62,621 nucleotides of DNA from an uncultured Bacteroidales bacterium (GTDB taxonomy: Bacteria > Bacteroidota > Bacteroidia > Bacteroidales > JAFGXI01). The DNA is taken from contig CAMZKE010000007.1 in the NCBI GenBank assembly GCA_947311115.1, positions 1 through 62,621 of the forward strand, read 5' to 3'. Positions 36,520 through 46,497 of the stretch are shown here, piece by piece (position 1 is the first letter of the stretch; every line of letters begins with the position of its first letter). A program made the translations under genes and the position numbers. Below the pieces are notes generated by a model, which saw only the letters and a list, made by a program, of their open reading frames with translations, had not been told where the DNA came from and did not search any database.

Positions 36520-37338
36520 TTATTTTTGAATATGAACATCCATTTGTGGAAATGGAATATTAATACCTTGTGCGTTAAATTGCTTATATACTTCTTCCAT
36601 TGTATCAAAATGCACATCCCAATAATCGGCGGCATTAACCCATAAACGTGTTGTTATGTTTACTGAACTGTCAGCCATCTCTCCCATTCTAACGAACGGT
36701 TCAGGGTCTTTTAATACTCTTTTATCGTTTTCTGCAATAGTCATTATTATCGATTTTGCTTTATCTAAGTCATCACCATAAGCAATACCAAAAACAAAAT
36801 CTACCCTTCTGGTTTCTTGTGTTGAAAAATTTGTCATTGAGCTTGTTGAAAGCCCTCCGTTAGGAATAATAATGGTTTTATTATCAACTGTTGTAATAAT
36901 TGTATTAAAAATTTGTATTTCGGCAACAACGCCCATATAACCTTGCGCTTCAATAAAATCGCCTGCTTTAAATGGTTTAAAAATTAATATCATTACTCCA
37001 CCTGCAAAATTTTGTAGTGTTCCTGATAAAGCCATACCAATGGCTAAACCCGCAGCACCGAGTATTGCAATAAACGATGTCATTTCAATACCAACCATAC
37101 CCATAACACTAATGACCAACAGTGCTTTAAAAATGGTTCCTATTAAAGATGTTAAAAAAGGACGGAGAGAAGGATCAACTTTTCTTTTCTCCATTAGTTT
37201 TGAAATTGATTTTGTAACTTTTTTAACTATCCATAAACCTATAACTAATACTACTATTGCACCAATAACTTTTGGTCCAAAATCTACAGCAAAATCTATT
37301 GCTTTGTCATATAAATGACTAAAATTACTTACATCCAT
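36520..37338 (-). CDS. Small-conductance mechanosensitive channel (MscS family)
   Basis: Inner-membrane protein of 272 aa that opens under membrane tension to release solutes after osmotic downshock. Three membrane helices occupy about residues 18-100. The pore helix TM3 is visible in ILGAAGLAIGMALSGTLQNF, with its Gly/Ala packing pattern, followed by GGVMILIFKPFKAGDFI and a beta domain containing IIIPNGGLSTSSMTNFS. The C-terminus 'NIPFPQMDVHI' is the usual MscS ending. CAAATTTA at 37363-37370 (TAAATTTG on the minus strand) is a likely -7 element. Confidence 0.93.
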   Translation of the reverse strand: MDVSNFSHLYDKAIDFAVDFGPKVIGAIVVLVIGLWIVKKVTKSISKLMEKRKVDPSLRPFLTSLIGTIFKALLVISVMGMVGIEMTSFIAILGAAGLAIGMALSGTLQNFAGGVMILIFKPFKAGDFIEAQGYMGVVAEIQIFNTIITTVDNKTIIIPNGGLSTSSMTNFSTQETRRVDFVFGIAYGDDLDKAKSIIMTIAENDKRVLKDPEPFVRMGEMADSSVNITTRLWVNAADYWDVHFDTMEEVYKQFNAQGINIPFPQMDVHIQK

Positions 37339-37509
37339 TGTATTATGTTTTTTAAATTTTATGCAAATTTAATCTAAATAACAATAATTAAAAATATTTA
37401 TCTATATATTCCATTAATTAAGTATCTGATTACATTAATTAATGTTTGTTGTAGATTAATAAGCTGTAAATTAATGTAAAATAGATTAATTATAAATGCG
37501 AAACTTCAG

Positions 37510-38348
37510 TTATATAAATATTCTTTGTTTCTTAGGGGCTTTTTTTATAATTTTAAACTTTGGCTCTTCTTTAAGGTTAAAAAAGTATTTATTTAATTTG
37601 TCAGCTAAATATATTGCACGTGTAATGTTTTTATGCTTTATCCAAAGTTTATAACCATTTACAATGCCGTTAATTGTATTGTCAGTTGGTATATCAGGAT
37701 TTCGTTTTACGGTAAATTTTTTACGAATATTTGCATTTACTTTTTTTCTTTCAAAAGTTGCAATATATTTTCGCATTTTACCATCTTTAATTTCAAATGG
37801 AGCTACAGGAGCTTTTATTTTACGCCTACCATTTCCCCAATTTTCTCCTGTTTTTATTCGGTTTATTTGCATTTCTGAAACACCAAAATCTTTGCTGATT
37901 TGCCTTAATTTTACACCTTGTTTTATTAGTGCCTTTATTTGTTTAACATCTTCGTTTGTTAATTTACTCCAATTATGTTGTTTTGTTGTTATATATAAAT
38001 TTGTGTAATGTAATTTTTTTTATTTTCGTCTTTATAACCAACAGAATTTTTTTTATGATTAAAATTCTCATCAATAAAAGCAACTACCATTAAGTTAGAT
38101 ACTACCAAATTACGTAAACGTCCATTATTGTCTGTAATGCTTACTAACGCTTGACGTAATTTACCATTATGCTCTCTAAAATGAATTTTATTCTCTGAAA
38201 TATATGATTGTTCTTCTAATCTTTTTTGTTCTTTTGTGTTGCCGGGCTTAGGCTGAGTTCGGTATATTCTACCCGATTCGCTAATATGATATCGCTCAAA
38301 ACCTTTGATTTGTTTGCACAGTTCTTTGTTAATAATCTCTACTGACAT
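37510..38348 (-). pseudogene. Frameshifted NUMOD4/HNH-type endonuclease-like gene
   Basis: Two minus-strand ORFs (37989-38348, 119 aa; 37510-37872 with open frame back to about 38007) join into one protein of about 278 aa if one base is added at an A8/T8 run at 38014-38021. The first part has the NUMOD4 signature (QIKGFERYHISESGRIYR) and VSNLMVVAFIDENFNHKK followed by GYKDENKK, where HNH homing endonucleases have VNHKDGNK. In the new frame come NLYITTKQHNWSKLTNEDV, a helix-turn-helix (IKALIKQGVKLRQISKDFGV) and a basic C-terminus. It may be a decayed gene, a homopolymer sequencing error or a slippery site. No intron or inserted host gene is seen. Confidence 0.65.
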
Positions 38349-38652
38349 TACTGTTATTATTTCGTTAGATTTTTTACAAATATATAATTTTATTTAAATT
38401 ATATATTGTTTTTTTTATGAAATGTATAGATGGTAATGTAAACATATATTATTGATAAGCTAAAGTATGTGCTTTTAAGTGTAGAAATTGCAAACCGTTT
38501 GCTGTACTCATATACAGTAGCTTGTATCGAGACCTTGTCTAAGAAAAAGAAAAACCTAAGAATAATGCTGGTTATGGCACAAAATATTACTTTTGTATTA
38601 ATTGTAGTAAAAAACAAGTTTTAATCGTTATATGTATTAAATATTTAAAGAA
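38349..38652. other. 304-bp intergenic region with a possible transposase zinc-ribbon relic
   Basis: From an ATG at 38417 one frame reads MKCIDGNVNIYY, two stops, then AKVCAFKCRNCKPFAVL; another frame near 38565-38625 reads GYGTKYYFCINCSKKQV. Both resemble CxxC zinc ribbons at the start of IS1-like transposases, but the reading frames are broken. Otherwise A/T-rich, with the promoter of the downstream peptidase presumably near 38620-38650. Confidence 0.3.
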
Positions 38653-40791
38653 ATGAAAAAAATAATTTTACCAATATTGGCAATGGCACTTTTATTTGGG
38701 TGTAACACAGTCAAAAAACCTCAAGAAAAAATGTCGATAAATTATCCTGATGCAAAAAAAGTTGATACAGTTGATGTATATTTTGGTTATAAAGTAGCAG
38801 ACCCATATCGTTGGTTAGAAGATGATAATTCTGAAGAAACTAAAGCTTGGGTGAAAGCAGAAAATGAGGTAACTCAAAAATATTTATCACAAATACCTTT
38901 TGTTGATAAAGTAAAAGAACGCTTACGCAAACTTATGGATTATCCAAAACGCAGTGCTCCTTTTTATGATGGAGGAAAATATTTTTATTATAAAAACGAC
39001 GGTTTGCAAAACCAAAGTATTTTAATGGTTCAAGACAGTATTGAAACGCAAGCAAGAATGCTTTTAGACCCAAATAAACTTTCTAATGATGGTACTATTG
39101 CCCTTGCAAATATTGCAGTTTCAAACGATGGTAAATACTTAGTGTATTCTGTATCGAAAAGTGGCTCCGACTGGAACGAAATTTATGTGCGAGATATTGA
39201 AACTGCAAAAGATATTAATGAGCATATCGAATGGGTTAAGTTTTCTGGTATTTCGTGGTATAATAACGGTTTTTATTATAGTGGTTACGATGCGCCAAAA
39301 CAAGGAGAGGAGCTAACCGGAGCAAATAAATTTCATAAATTATATTATCATAAACTTGGAACACCACAAACCGATGATGTAATTGTTATGGAAAACAAGC
39401 AAGACCCATCGCTTATGTATGTTGGCTCGGTAACAGATGACAATAGATTTTTGGTAGTAAGCGAAGAAAAACTTGGCACACGAGGCAACAGAGTTTTAGT
39501 GAAAGATTTAACAAAAGAAAACTCGGAATTTATATACTTAAATGAAGGATATAAAAATCGTGTTTCGTTAAACCAAAATATTGGCGATGATTTATATATA
39601 TTTACAAATGATGGTGCATCTAATAACAAACTTATAAAAATAAACATTAATAGTTTAGAAAGCGTAACCGAAATAATACCTGAAAAAAAAGAAGTTTTAG
39701 ATGGTGTTTCATTTATAAATGGTAAAATTTTTGCCAATTATATGAAAGATGCTCATAACAAATTAGAGGCTTATGATTATACTGGTAAATACCTTTACGA
39801 CATAAAATTACCGGCAGTTGGTACTGTTAGCACTCCTAGTGGTAAAATAGACCAAAATATTGTTTTTTATACATTTACATCGTTCACATACCCATCTACA
39901 ATATATAAATATAATGTTTCAGAGAATAAATCGGAAGTTTATTATAAATCGAAAATAGATTTTAATACTGATGAATATGTTACAAAGCAAGTGTTTTACC
40001 CAAGTAAAGATGGCACAAAAATACCTATGTTTATTGTTCATAAAAAAGGGATTAAATTAGATGGAAACAATCCTACTTTACTATATGGTTATGGTGGTTT
40101 TAATATTAGTTTAACTCCAAGTTTTAGTGTAACTCGTTTAATTTTATTAGAAAATGGCGGTATTTTTGCAATGGCTAACCTACGCGGAGGTGGTGAATAT
40201 GGCGAAGAATGGCATCAGTCAGGCACAAAATTAAATAAGCAAAATGTTTTTGATGATTTTATAGCGGCTGGCGAATATTTAATAGAACAAGGTTATACCT
40301 CATCAGAAAAACTTGCTATTCAAGGTGGTTCAAATGGAGGTTTATTGGTAGGTGCTGTTACTAATCAACGCCCTGATTTAATGCGTGTAGCATTACCGGC
40401 TGTAGGAGTTATGGATATGTTGCGTTTTCATAAGTTTACAATTGGCTCAGCTTGGGTTTCAGATTACGGTTCAAGCGAAGAAAATGAAGAAGAGTTTAAA
40501 TATTTGCTCGCATATTCACCTTTGCATAATGTTAAGGATAGTATTGACTATCCGGCAATTATGGTAATGACAGCTGATCACGATGATAGAGTTGTTCCTG
40601 CACATTCATTTAAATATGCTGCTACTTTGCAAGCTAAGTATAAAGGTGATAATCCTGTATTAATCCGTATTGAAAGTAAAGCCGGACACGGTGCGGGTAA
40701 ACCTACCGAAAAAATTATTGAAGAATATGCTGATATTTATTCTTTCATGTTCTACAATATGGGATTAGAGCTTTATTCTGATAAAAAATAG
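38653..40791 (+). CDS. Prolyl oligopeptidase (S9A), lipoprotein
   Basis: Serine peptidase of 712 aa that cleaves short peptides after proline. The N-terminus PILAMALLFGCNT is a lipoprotein signal with Cys at about residue 17, so it is probably membrane-anchored in the periplasm. Residues about 80-430 form the seven-bladed propeller (DPYRWLEDDNSEET is the family's N-terminal motif). The alpha/beta-hydrolase domain contains all triad residues: Ser560 in IQGGSNGGLLVG, Asp645 in DHDDRVVPAHS and His679 in KAGHGAGKP. 'GYGGFNISLTPSFS' and FAMANLRGGGEYGEEWH precede them. The length is standard for S9A enzymes. Confidence 0.95.
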   Translation: MKKIILPILAMALLFGCNTVKKPQEKMSINYPDAKKVDTVDVYFGYKVADPYRWLEDDNSEETKAWVKAENEVTQKYLSQIPFVDKVKERLRKLMDYPKRSAPFYDGGKYFYYKNDGLQNQSILMVQDSIETQARMLLDPNKLSNDGTIALANIAVSNDGKYLVYSVSKSGSDWNEIYVRDIETAKDINEHIEWVKFSGISWYNNGFYYSGYDAPKQGEELTGANKFHKLYYHKLGTPQTDDVIVMENKQDPSLMYVGSVTDDNRFLVVSEEKLGTRGNRVLVKDLTKENSEFIYLNEGYKNRVSLNQNIGDDLYIFTNDGASNNKLIKININSLESVTEIIPEKKEVLDGVSFINGKIFANYMKDAHNKLEAYDYTGKYLYDIKLPAVGTVSTPSGKIDQNIVFYTFTSFTYPSTIYKYNVSENKSEVYYKSKIDFNTDEYVTKQVFYPSKDGTKIPMFIVHKKGIKLDGNNPTLLYGYGGFNISLTPSFSVTRLILLENGGIFAMANLRGGGEYGEEWHQSGTKLNKQNVFDDFIAAGEYLIEQGYTSSEKLAIQGGSNGGLLVGAVTNQRPDLMRVALPAVGVMDMLRFHKFTIGSAWVSDYGSSEENEEEFKYLLAYSPLHNVKDSIDYPAIMVMTADHDDRVVPAHSFKYAATLQAKYKGDNPVLIRIESKAGHGAGKPTEKIIEEYADIYSFMFYNMGLELYSDKK

Positions 40792-40844
40792 TTAAACACT
40801 TTTAAAATATAGGGTTGTTTTGTAAGTAATGCTTGTTATTATTG

Positions 40845-40866
40845 TAGATTGTAACAATCTATTTTG
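40845..40866 (+). terminator. Weak terminator-like hairpin after the S9 peptidase
   Basis: TAGATTG and CAATCTA form a perfect 7-bp stem with loop TAA, followed by TTTTG. It lies 54 bp after the stop codon. The stem is A/T-rich and the T-run short, so termination is uncertain. Confidence 0.35.
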
Positions 40867-41004
40867 TATTAAATTTATCTGATAAAGTTAAGTAGATTAA
40901 TAATGATAAACGTGTGATATGAGTGAGCTTATATGATGTAGTACTTAGCAAAGTGAAGTATTATTTTATATAAGGTTAAATATATACAGTGTTAAAATAA
41001 TTAT

Positions 41005-41892
41005 ATGAATTTTCGATTAAAGATATTTAAAAAGGTAGCAGAAAGGTTAAGTTTTACAAAAGCAGCTAAAGAGTTATTTATAACGCAACCTGCTGTAACA
41101 AAGCATATAAAAATACTTGAAGAGGAGTTTAATATAAAGCTTTTTATCCGAAAAGGAAACAAGATAGAGTTAACAGAGGCTGGTAATATTTTATTGAAAT
41201 ATGCAAACAATATTGAAAATACTTACAATCAATTAAATTTTGAATTGAATATTTTAACTCAAAAACAAAAAGGAAAGATTAAAATTGGTGCGAGTACAAC
41301 AATTACACAATATGTATTGCCTAAATTGATGGCTAATTTTAAGTCTAAATTTAAAGATTTATCGGTAAGTGTAATAAATGGAAACACCGAACAAATAGAA
41401 AAAGCGTTGAATAATAACGAAATAAATTTAGGGATTATTGAGGGACGTTCTAAACGTAGCGAATTTAGTTACACTGAATTTCTGAAAGATGAAATTGTTT
41501 TGGTTGCCAAAAGCTCAAATAAAATTTCTAAAAAACCGGAGCTTAGTTTATCGGAACTACAAAAGTTACCAATAGTTATACGCGAAGAAGGTTCGGGAAC
41601 ACTAGAAGTAATCTCGTATTATTTAAAACAAAAGAATATAAATTTAACCGATTTGTTTATTGAAATGCAATTTGGGAGTACCGAAGGTATCAAAAATTAT
41701 ATACTAAACTCTGATAGATTTGCATTTTTATCTATTCAAAGTGTAATTAATGAATTAAAGCGAAACGAATTAAGCATTATTGATATTGCTGATTTTGAAA
41801 TTAAAAGAAATTTCAACTTTATTGTACCTATAGGACAACAAAATAAAATTTCAGATTTATTTATCAAATTCACTAGTCATTATAACTTTTAG
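41005..41892 (+). CDS. LysR-family transcriptional regulator
   Basis: Regulator of 295 aa. The N-terminal winged helix-turn-helix (about 1-62) reads FRLKIFKKVAERLSFTKAAK, then ELFITQPAVTKHIKILEEEF, a textbook LysR HTH. The effector-binding domain (about 90-290) follows: KIKIGASTTITQYVLPKLM, 'LGIIEGRSKRSEF', VLVAKSSNKI and REEGSGTLEV. It is of the CysB/CysL/YeiE-like type. It lies upstream of, and in the same direction as, yeeE- and yeiH-like genes; in E. coli the LysR protein YeiE is encoded next to yeiH. Control of the two transporters by a sulfur compound is therefore a reasonable inference. Confidence 0.9.
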   Translation: MNFRLKIFKKVAERLSFTKAAKELFITQPAVTKHIKILEEEFNIKLFIRKGNKIELTEAGNILLKYANNIENTYNQLNFELNILTQKQKGKIKIGASTTITQYVLPKLMANFKSKFKDLSVSVINGNTEQIEKALNNNEINLGIIEGRSKRSEFSYTEFLKDEIVLVAKSSNKISKKPELSLSELQKLPIVIREEGSGTLEVISYYLKQKNINLTDLFIEMQFGSTEGIKNYILNSDRFAFLSIQSVINELKRNELSIIDIADFEIKRNFNFIVPIGQQNKISDLFIKFTSHYNF

Positions 41893-41980
41893 TTATTCAG
41901 TATATCTTTTTATGATTAGTTTCATACTATAGTTTCCCGTTATTTTGCATTAAATAATTATAAATATAAAATTTGCAAAA

Positions 41981-42994
41981 ATGGGAACAATACTTATGAT
42001 TTTTTTGTTTGGTAGTGCATTTGGCTTAATAATTCAATATGCAAGTTTAAACAAGTATAATGTAATTAGTGCTCAATCTGAATTGAAAAATAATACTGTT
42101 TTAAAAACAATATTATTAACTATTGGTATAGGTGCAATATTACTTAGTGTTATAATTGGTTTTAACTTGGCTAGTTTTCACGTAAAACCTTTTGTATTAG
42201 GTGGAGTTGTTTTTGGCGGATTAATATTTGGTAGCGGAATGGCAATATTAGGATATTGTCCGGGCACACTTGCTATTTCTGTGGGAGAAGGCTCTTTAGA
42301 TGCTCTAGTTGGAATTATTGGAGGTTTGTTTGGGGGCTTATTTTTTACCATTTTACTACCTAATATACAATGGCTTATTGGGTTAAATTTGGGTAAAATA
42401 TCATTATTTTCTGCAATAGGAGACTATCATATAATATATTACACTACAGTTTCTGCTATTAGTATTATATTAATATATTTTTCTTTTTTAATAAATAAAA
42501 AAGAAAAAAATACTAATAAAAAATGGATTGTTTCAGGAGTTCTTTTAGCATTTTTAAATAGTATAGTTTTTTTATCGGCAACAACAAACCGTCCTATTGG
42601 TGCGTCAACAAGTTTTCCTTATATAGCTGATATATTATCAACAACAACAAATAATACTTATTTTTCAAAAATTTCAACACCAGGCAATTGGGAAATGATA
42701 TTTTTGTTTGGGGCCATGATTGCAGCCTTTATTGTATCTGTTATTAAAAAAGAATTTAAATTTCGTTTAATTTATTCTAATTGGGAAAAACAAAAGGGTA
42801 GTTCAAAAATTAAAAGAATAATATGGGCTTTTGTTGGTGGTTTTATATTAATTTTTGGAGCTAGAATGGCTGGCGGTTGTACAAGTGGGCACATAATTTC
42901 TGGTGGTATGCAACTGGCTTTAAGTAGTTTTGTATTTGCCATATTTATGTTTGTTGGGTTAGTTATTACAGGTAAATTATTTTTTAGTAAATAA
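41981..42994 (+). CDS. YeeE/YedE-family (DUF395) thiosulfate-type transporter
   Basis: Integral membrane protein of 337 aa with about nine helices arranged as two half-repeats. Each repeat carries the family motif with a conserved cysteine: GSGMAILGYCPGTLAISVGE (Cys93) and ARMAGGCTSGHIISGGMQLA (Cys300). These Cys residues relay thiosulfate in characterised YeeE (TsuA) proteins. The fused length (both halves in one chain) is the full-size form. It lies 88 bp after the LysR gene and 13 bp before the yeiH-like gene, which suggests uptake or exchange of thiosulfate or another reduced sulfur compound. Confidence 0.88.
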   Translation: MGTILMIFLFGSAFGLIIQYASLNKYNVISAQSELKNNTVLKTILLTIGIGAILLSVIIGFNLASFHVKPFVLGGVVFGGLIFGSGMAILGYCPGTLAISVGEGSLDALVGIIGGLFGGLFFTILLPNIQWLIGLNLGKISLFSAIGDYHIIYYTTVSAISIILIYFSFLINKKEKNTNKKWIVSGVLLAFLNSIVFLSATTNRPIGASTSFPYIADILSTTTNNTYFSKISTPGNWEMIFLFGAMIAAFIVSVIKKEFKFRLIYSNWEKQKGSSKIKRIIWAFVGGFILIFGARMAGGCTSGHIISGGMQLALSSFVFAIFMFVGLVITGKLFFSK

Positions 42995-43007
42995 TATTAA
43001 AAGATAG

Positions 43008-43982
43008 GTGAAATTTCTACTAGGGATATTGTTAACTGTATTAATTGCAATTATAGCTATTGGCTTATCTATATATATTCCAATGGGTGCAGTAACATTA
43101 GGAATTGTTTTTGGTATTATAATTGGAAATACTTTTACGATAGGTGATTATTTTTCAAGTGGAATAAAGTTTAGCGGAAAAAATATTTTATCACTTGCAA
43201 TTATTTTAATGGGGGTTAATCTAAATTTTGGAGTTATTCAGGAGTTAGGAATCAGGTCATTAGTAATGATTGTACTATCAATTACATTTACAATTTTTAC
43301 AGCAATATTTTTATCAAAGATATTTAAATTAAATTCAAACTTAGGTTTACTTCTTGGAATTGGAAACGGAATTTGTGGTAGTTCTGCAATTGCTGCCACA
43401 GAGCAAATTATAGGTGCTAAAGAAGATGAGCTTGGATTATCGGTAGCTATTGTAAATTTTTTAGGAACAATAGGGATTTTTTTACTTCCTTTTATTTCCA
43501 AAATATTATTTAATTTTCCTGATATCCATTCAGCATTTTTAATAGGCGATACATTACAGGCTGTAGGGCAGGTTATTGCATCTGGTTTTTCTATTAACAG
43601 TGCAGTTGGTAACACTGCGACTATAATAAAAATGATGCGTATTTTAATGTTAACACCTGTTGTACTTAGTTTAATTGTTATATTTTATAAAAAAAGAAAA
43701 AATACAAAAACTAAATCTTTTCAGAAAAAATCTTTTCCTTTTTTTGTTATTGGTTTTATTTTAATGTCATTAATTCCGAGCTTTAATTTATTACCCGAAA
43801 ATTTAATACATATTGTAGGAAAAACCAGCCATTTCTTTTTAGTAATTGCGATGGTAGGTATTGGATTGAAAGTCAATTTTTCGAGTATATTAAAAAATGG
43901 CTCAAAGGCTTTACTCGTTGGTAGTTTAGTGTTTATATTTCAAATAATATTTGCCATTTCGTTAATTAAAATATTTTTATAG
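43008..43982 (+). CDS. YeiH family (UPF0324) putative sulfate/sulfite exporter
   Basis: Inner-membrane protein of 324 aa with about ten helices. Family motifs: ALAIILMGVNLNFGVI-like (here SLAIILMGVNLNFG), LLLGIGNGICGSSAIAATEQ, 'DTLQAVGQVIASGFSI' and MVGIGLKVNF. YeiH homologues are proposed exporters of sulfate, sulfite or sulfonates. The start is GTG at 43008; no ATG lies nearby in frame. With the yeeE-like gene and LysR regulator it forms a three-gene sulfur-compound transport unit. No terminator is visible before the convergent helicase gene. Confidence 0.88.
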   Translation: MKFLLGILLTVLIAIIAIGLSIYIPMGAVTLGIVFGIIIGNTFTIGDYFSSGIKFSGKNILSLAIILMGVNLNFGVIQELGIRSLVMIVLSITFTIFTAIFLSKIFKLNSNLGLLLGIGNGICGSSAIAATEQIIGAKEDELGLSVAIVNFLGTIGIFLLPFISKILFNFPDIHSAFLIGDTLQAVGQVIASGFSINSAVGNTATIIKMMRILMLTPVVLSLIVIFYKKRKNTKTKSFQKKSFPFFVIGFILMSLIPSFNLLPENLIHIVGKTSHFFLVIAMVGIGLKVNFSSILKNGSKALLVGSLVFIFQIIFAISLIKIFL

Positions 43983-44061
43983 CGTTAACTATATAAAAAT
44001 AAACTGAAACACATTGGTATTGTTTTAATTATATTTATTATGGTGTTGTTTTATTACAAAA

Positions 44062-46494
44062 CTATCTCTCTATAGCATACATTGCCATTCTTAACTCTCC
44101 GTAAGTGTATTTATCGTTAAGTTTAGCTTTAAGGTCAGTTAAATTATCAAATTTAGTTTGTTTTATTTCGTAAATTAAATTATTGGCTTGTTTTACTCCA
44201 ATAATATCGCTTAAATTTAATTTACCTTCTTTAATATAATGAGCTAAATGGCTTTGGATTGTACCTTCAACAAGTTCACGTTTTTTTGCAATTTCTGATA
44301 TTGAAAGGCCATCTTTAAGCATATTATAACTTATTTCCTTGGTGTTTTCACTAGGCTTTTTCTTAGGCTCGTCAATATTATCTTGAGGTTCTATATTATT
44401 TTCTTGGCAATATTCTTTCACAATTTCAGTAATTTCAAACCCATATTTCTGAACTCTAATTTTACCCATTCCTTTAACTTTTCGTAATTGTTTTTCGGTT
44501 ACGGGCAATGCTTCACAAATGCCGTATAAAGTTTCTTGAGTAAAAATCTGAAAATGGTCAATTCCTAATTGCTCAGCAAATCGGTGGCGAAGCTGACGTA
44601 AAGCACTAAATAATTTGGGGTTAGAGCCTTTGTCTGAATAATCGCGTTTTGTTTTAGTGCCTTTAGTTTTAATTAATGCAGCTTCTGCTCTAAGTTTTAA
44701 ATATTTATCGGTTGAAAATCCACAATCTTTTAGTCCGTTAAAACATAATAATTTACCTTCAATAAATTCATTAATTCGTTTTAATTGTTCTTTAATTTCT
44801 TTGTTAATCTCCTTATTATCGGTTGAGTATGTAAGTTTTTCTAATTGCGTTACAATATGCTCATTTGTTTGTTCAAGAAAATAATTTACAGCTTTATTTA
44901 TTCTTTGTTGTATTTCTGTATCTTTTTCAGGATTTGCGATATTTGCGCTCATTTTTGCTAGTTGATTTTTAAATCCATCAGCAATTCTAACAAGATTTGT
45001 AAGTCCATTATCTTTAATAATTTTTAATGGTGCCGAAATATTTCCTTTTATACTATGTCCGGCATTATATACAGCTTTTACACAACGGTTAACCGGATAA
45101 AATAGCTGACGGTAATTAAAAAGTTCATCAATTAAATTTAACTGATAATTCTTTTTTGAAATGTCTAAATCTATATTTGTTGGAGGGTTGTCTTCAACGT
45201 TTTTTGTAAATGATATTACTTTTGTGTCTTGTATTATACTGTGCTTGTCAATAGGGCGTTTTAGTACAATTCCCTCAAGTGTTTTGCAACGGCTTAGCGC
45301 TACGTATGTTTGTCCGTGAGCAAACGACGATGTTACATCAATAATTGCTTTGTCGAAAGTTAAACCTTGACTTTTATGTATAGTAATTGCCCAAGCCAAA
45401 CGTAATGGTATTTGCGAAAAAGTTCCTTTTACTTTTTCTTCAATTTCTTTGGTAGTATTATTTAGAGTAAAATTTATATTTTCCCATTTCTCAGGTTCTG
45501 TAATTATTTCAGAAGTATCGTTAGGGCATTTTACAACTACTTTTTCGCCATCAAACCTAACAATTTTCCCAATTTTCCCATTGTAATATCGTTTTTCGAA
45601 CGAGCTATCGTTTTTAATAAACATAACTTGTGCTCCAACTTTTAACTCTAAGCTAAAATGTGTTGGATAAGTGTGTTCTGGAAAATCACCGTCAATGCTT
45701 GCAATAGCTTTTTGAGAGGCTCCTTTTAGTTTACTTAATTTGGTATTGTTAATGTTGTCAGCCTGATTGTTGTGAGTTGTTAGGGTAATATATCCTTCAT
45801 CATCTGTTGGGTCAAAATTTTCGATATATCGTTTGTTTAATTCATTTAAAGATGAATCGGTTAATCTATTATTTCTTATTTCGTTAAGTATATTAATAAA
45901 TGCCTCATTTTTTTGACGATAAATATGTTTAAGTTCAATTCCGATAGGGTTTGATTGTTGAAAAGCCCTGCTACTAAAAAAATATGCTGTTTTATAATAT
46001 GCTTGTAATAATTGCCATTCGTTTGGCTTTACAACAGGCGAAAGTTGTTGTAAATCGCCAATCATAAGCACTTGCACTCCTCCAAAAACTTTATCTCTAT
46101 TTTTGTACCGTCTTAATACTTGGTCAATTCCATCGAGTAAATCGGCTCTAACCATACTTATTTCATCAATAATAAGAAGGTCTAACGAACGTATTATATC
46201 AATTTTTTTGCGATTAAATTTTTTGTCACTTGGTTTGTTATTTTCGTTTATGCCTGCACCTTCGGGTAAAATAGGACCAAAAGCCATTTGAAAAAACGAG
46301 TGAATTGTAACTCCTTTTGCATTTATAGCAGCCACGCCGGTAGGGGCAACTATTACATTTCGTTTAAACGATTCGGTTCTAATTTTATGTAAAAAAGTTG
46401 TTTTACCTGTACCGGCTTTTCCTGTTAAAAAAATATTTCGGTCTGTTTTTTCAACAAAATTCCAAGCTAAGTCTAATTCTTTGTTATCAATCAT
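44062..46494 (-). CDS. Pif1-like SF1 helicase with HRDC and C-terminal HTH domains
   Basis: DNA helicase of 810 aa. Motifs: Walker A LTGKAGTGKTTFLHK (about 20-33), VAPTGVAAINAKGVTIHSFF, Walker B LLIIDEISMVRADLLD (about 108), 'LMIGDLQQLSPV', and LAWAITIHKSQGLTFDKAII with VALSRCKTLEG for the UvrD_C_2 part. An HRDC domain follows at about 610-690 ('LRQLRHRFAEQLGI', ending LRKVKGMGKIRVQKYG), then a helix-turn-helix HTH_40 region (about 715-800: SYNMLKDGLSISEIAKKREL). This Pif1-HRDC-HTH form is common in Bacteroidota and probably acts in repair or recombination. The IPExxxVDY gene sits 3 bp upstream. Confidence 0.92.
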   Translation of the reverse strand: MIDNKELDLAWNFVEKTDRNIFLTGKAGTGKTTFLHKIRTESFKRNVIVAPTGVAAINAKGVTIHSFFQMAFGPILPEGAGINENNKPSDKKFNRKKIDIIRSLDLLIIDEISMVRADLLDGIDQVLRRYKNRDKVFGGVQVLMIGDLQQLSPVVKPNEWQLLQAYYKTAYFFSSRAFQQSNPIGIELKHIYRQKNEAFINILNEIRNNRLTDSSLNELNKRYIENFDPTDDEGYITLTTHNNQADNINNTKLSKLKGASQKAIASIDGDFPEHTYPTHFSLELKVGAQVMFIKNDSSFEKRYYNGKIGKIVRFDGEKVVVKCPNDTSEIITEPEKWENINFTLNNTTKEIEEKVKGTFSQIPLRLAWAITIHKSQGLTFDKAIIDVTSSFAHGQTYVALSRCKTLEGIVLKRPIDKHSIIQDTKVISFTKNVEDNPPTNIDLDISKKNYQLNLIDELFNYRQLFYPVNRCVKAVYNAGHSIKGNISAPLKIIKDNGLTNLVRIADGFKNQLAKMSANIANPEKDTEIQQRINKAVNYFLEQTNEHIVTQLEKLTYSTDNKEINKEIKEQLKRINEFIEGKLLCFNGLKDCGFSTDKYLKLRAEAALIKTKGTKTKRDYSDKGSNPKLFSALRQLRHRFAEQLGIDHFQIFTQETLYGICEALPVTEKQLRKVKGMGKIRVQKYGFEITEIVKEYCQENNIEPQDNIDEPKKKPSENTKEISYNMLKDGLSISEIAKKRELVEGTIQSHLAHYIKEGKLNLSDIIGVKQANNLIYEIKQTKFDNLTDLKAKLNDKYTYGELRMAMYAIER

Positions 46495-46497
46495 AAT

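Noticed and set aside
37633..38008. Two plus-strand ORFs rich in Phe/Ile in the NUMOD4 region
   Set aside because: They are antisense to the helix-turn-helix half of the frameshifted gene, which has clear family motifs on the minus strand.
38653..40791. T9SS cargo status for the prolyl oligopeptidase
   Set aside because: It has a lipoprotein signal and no C-terminal T9SS tail, so it is more likely periplasmic.
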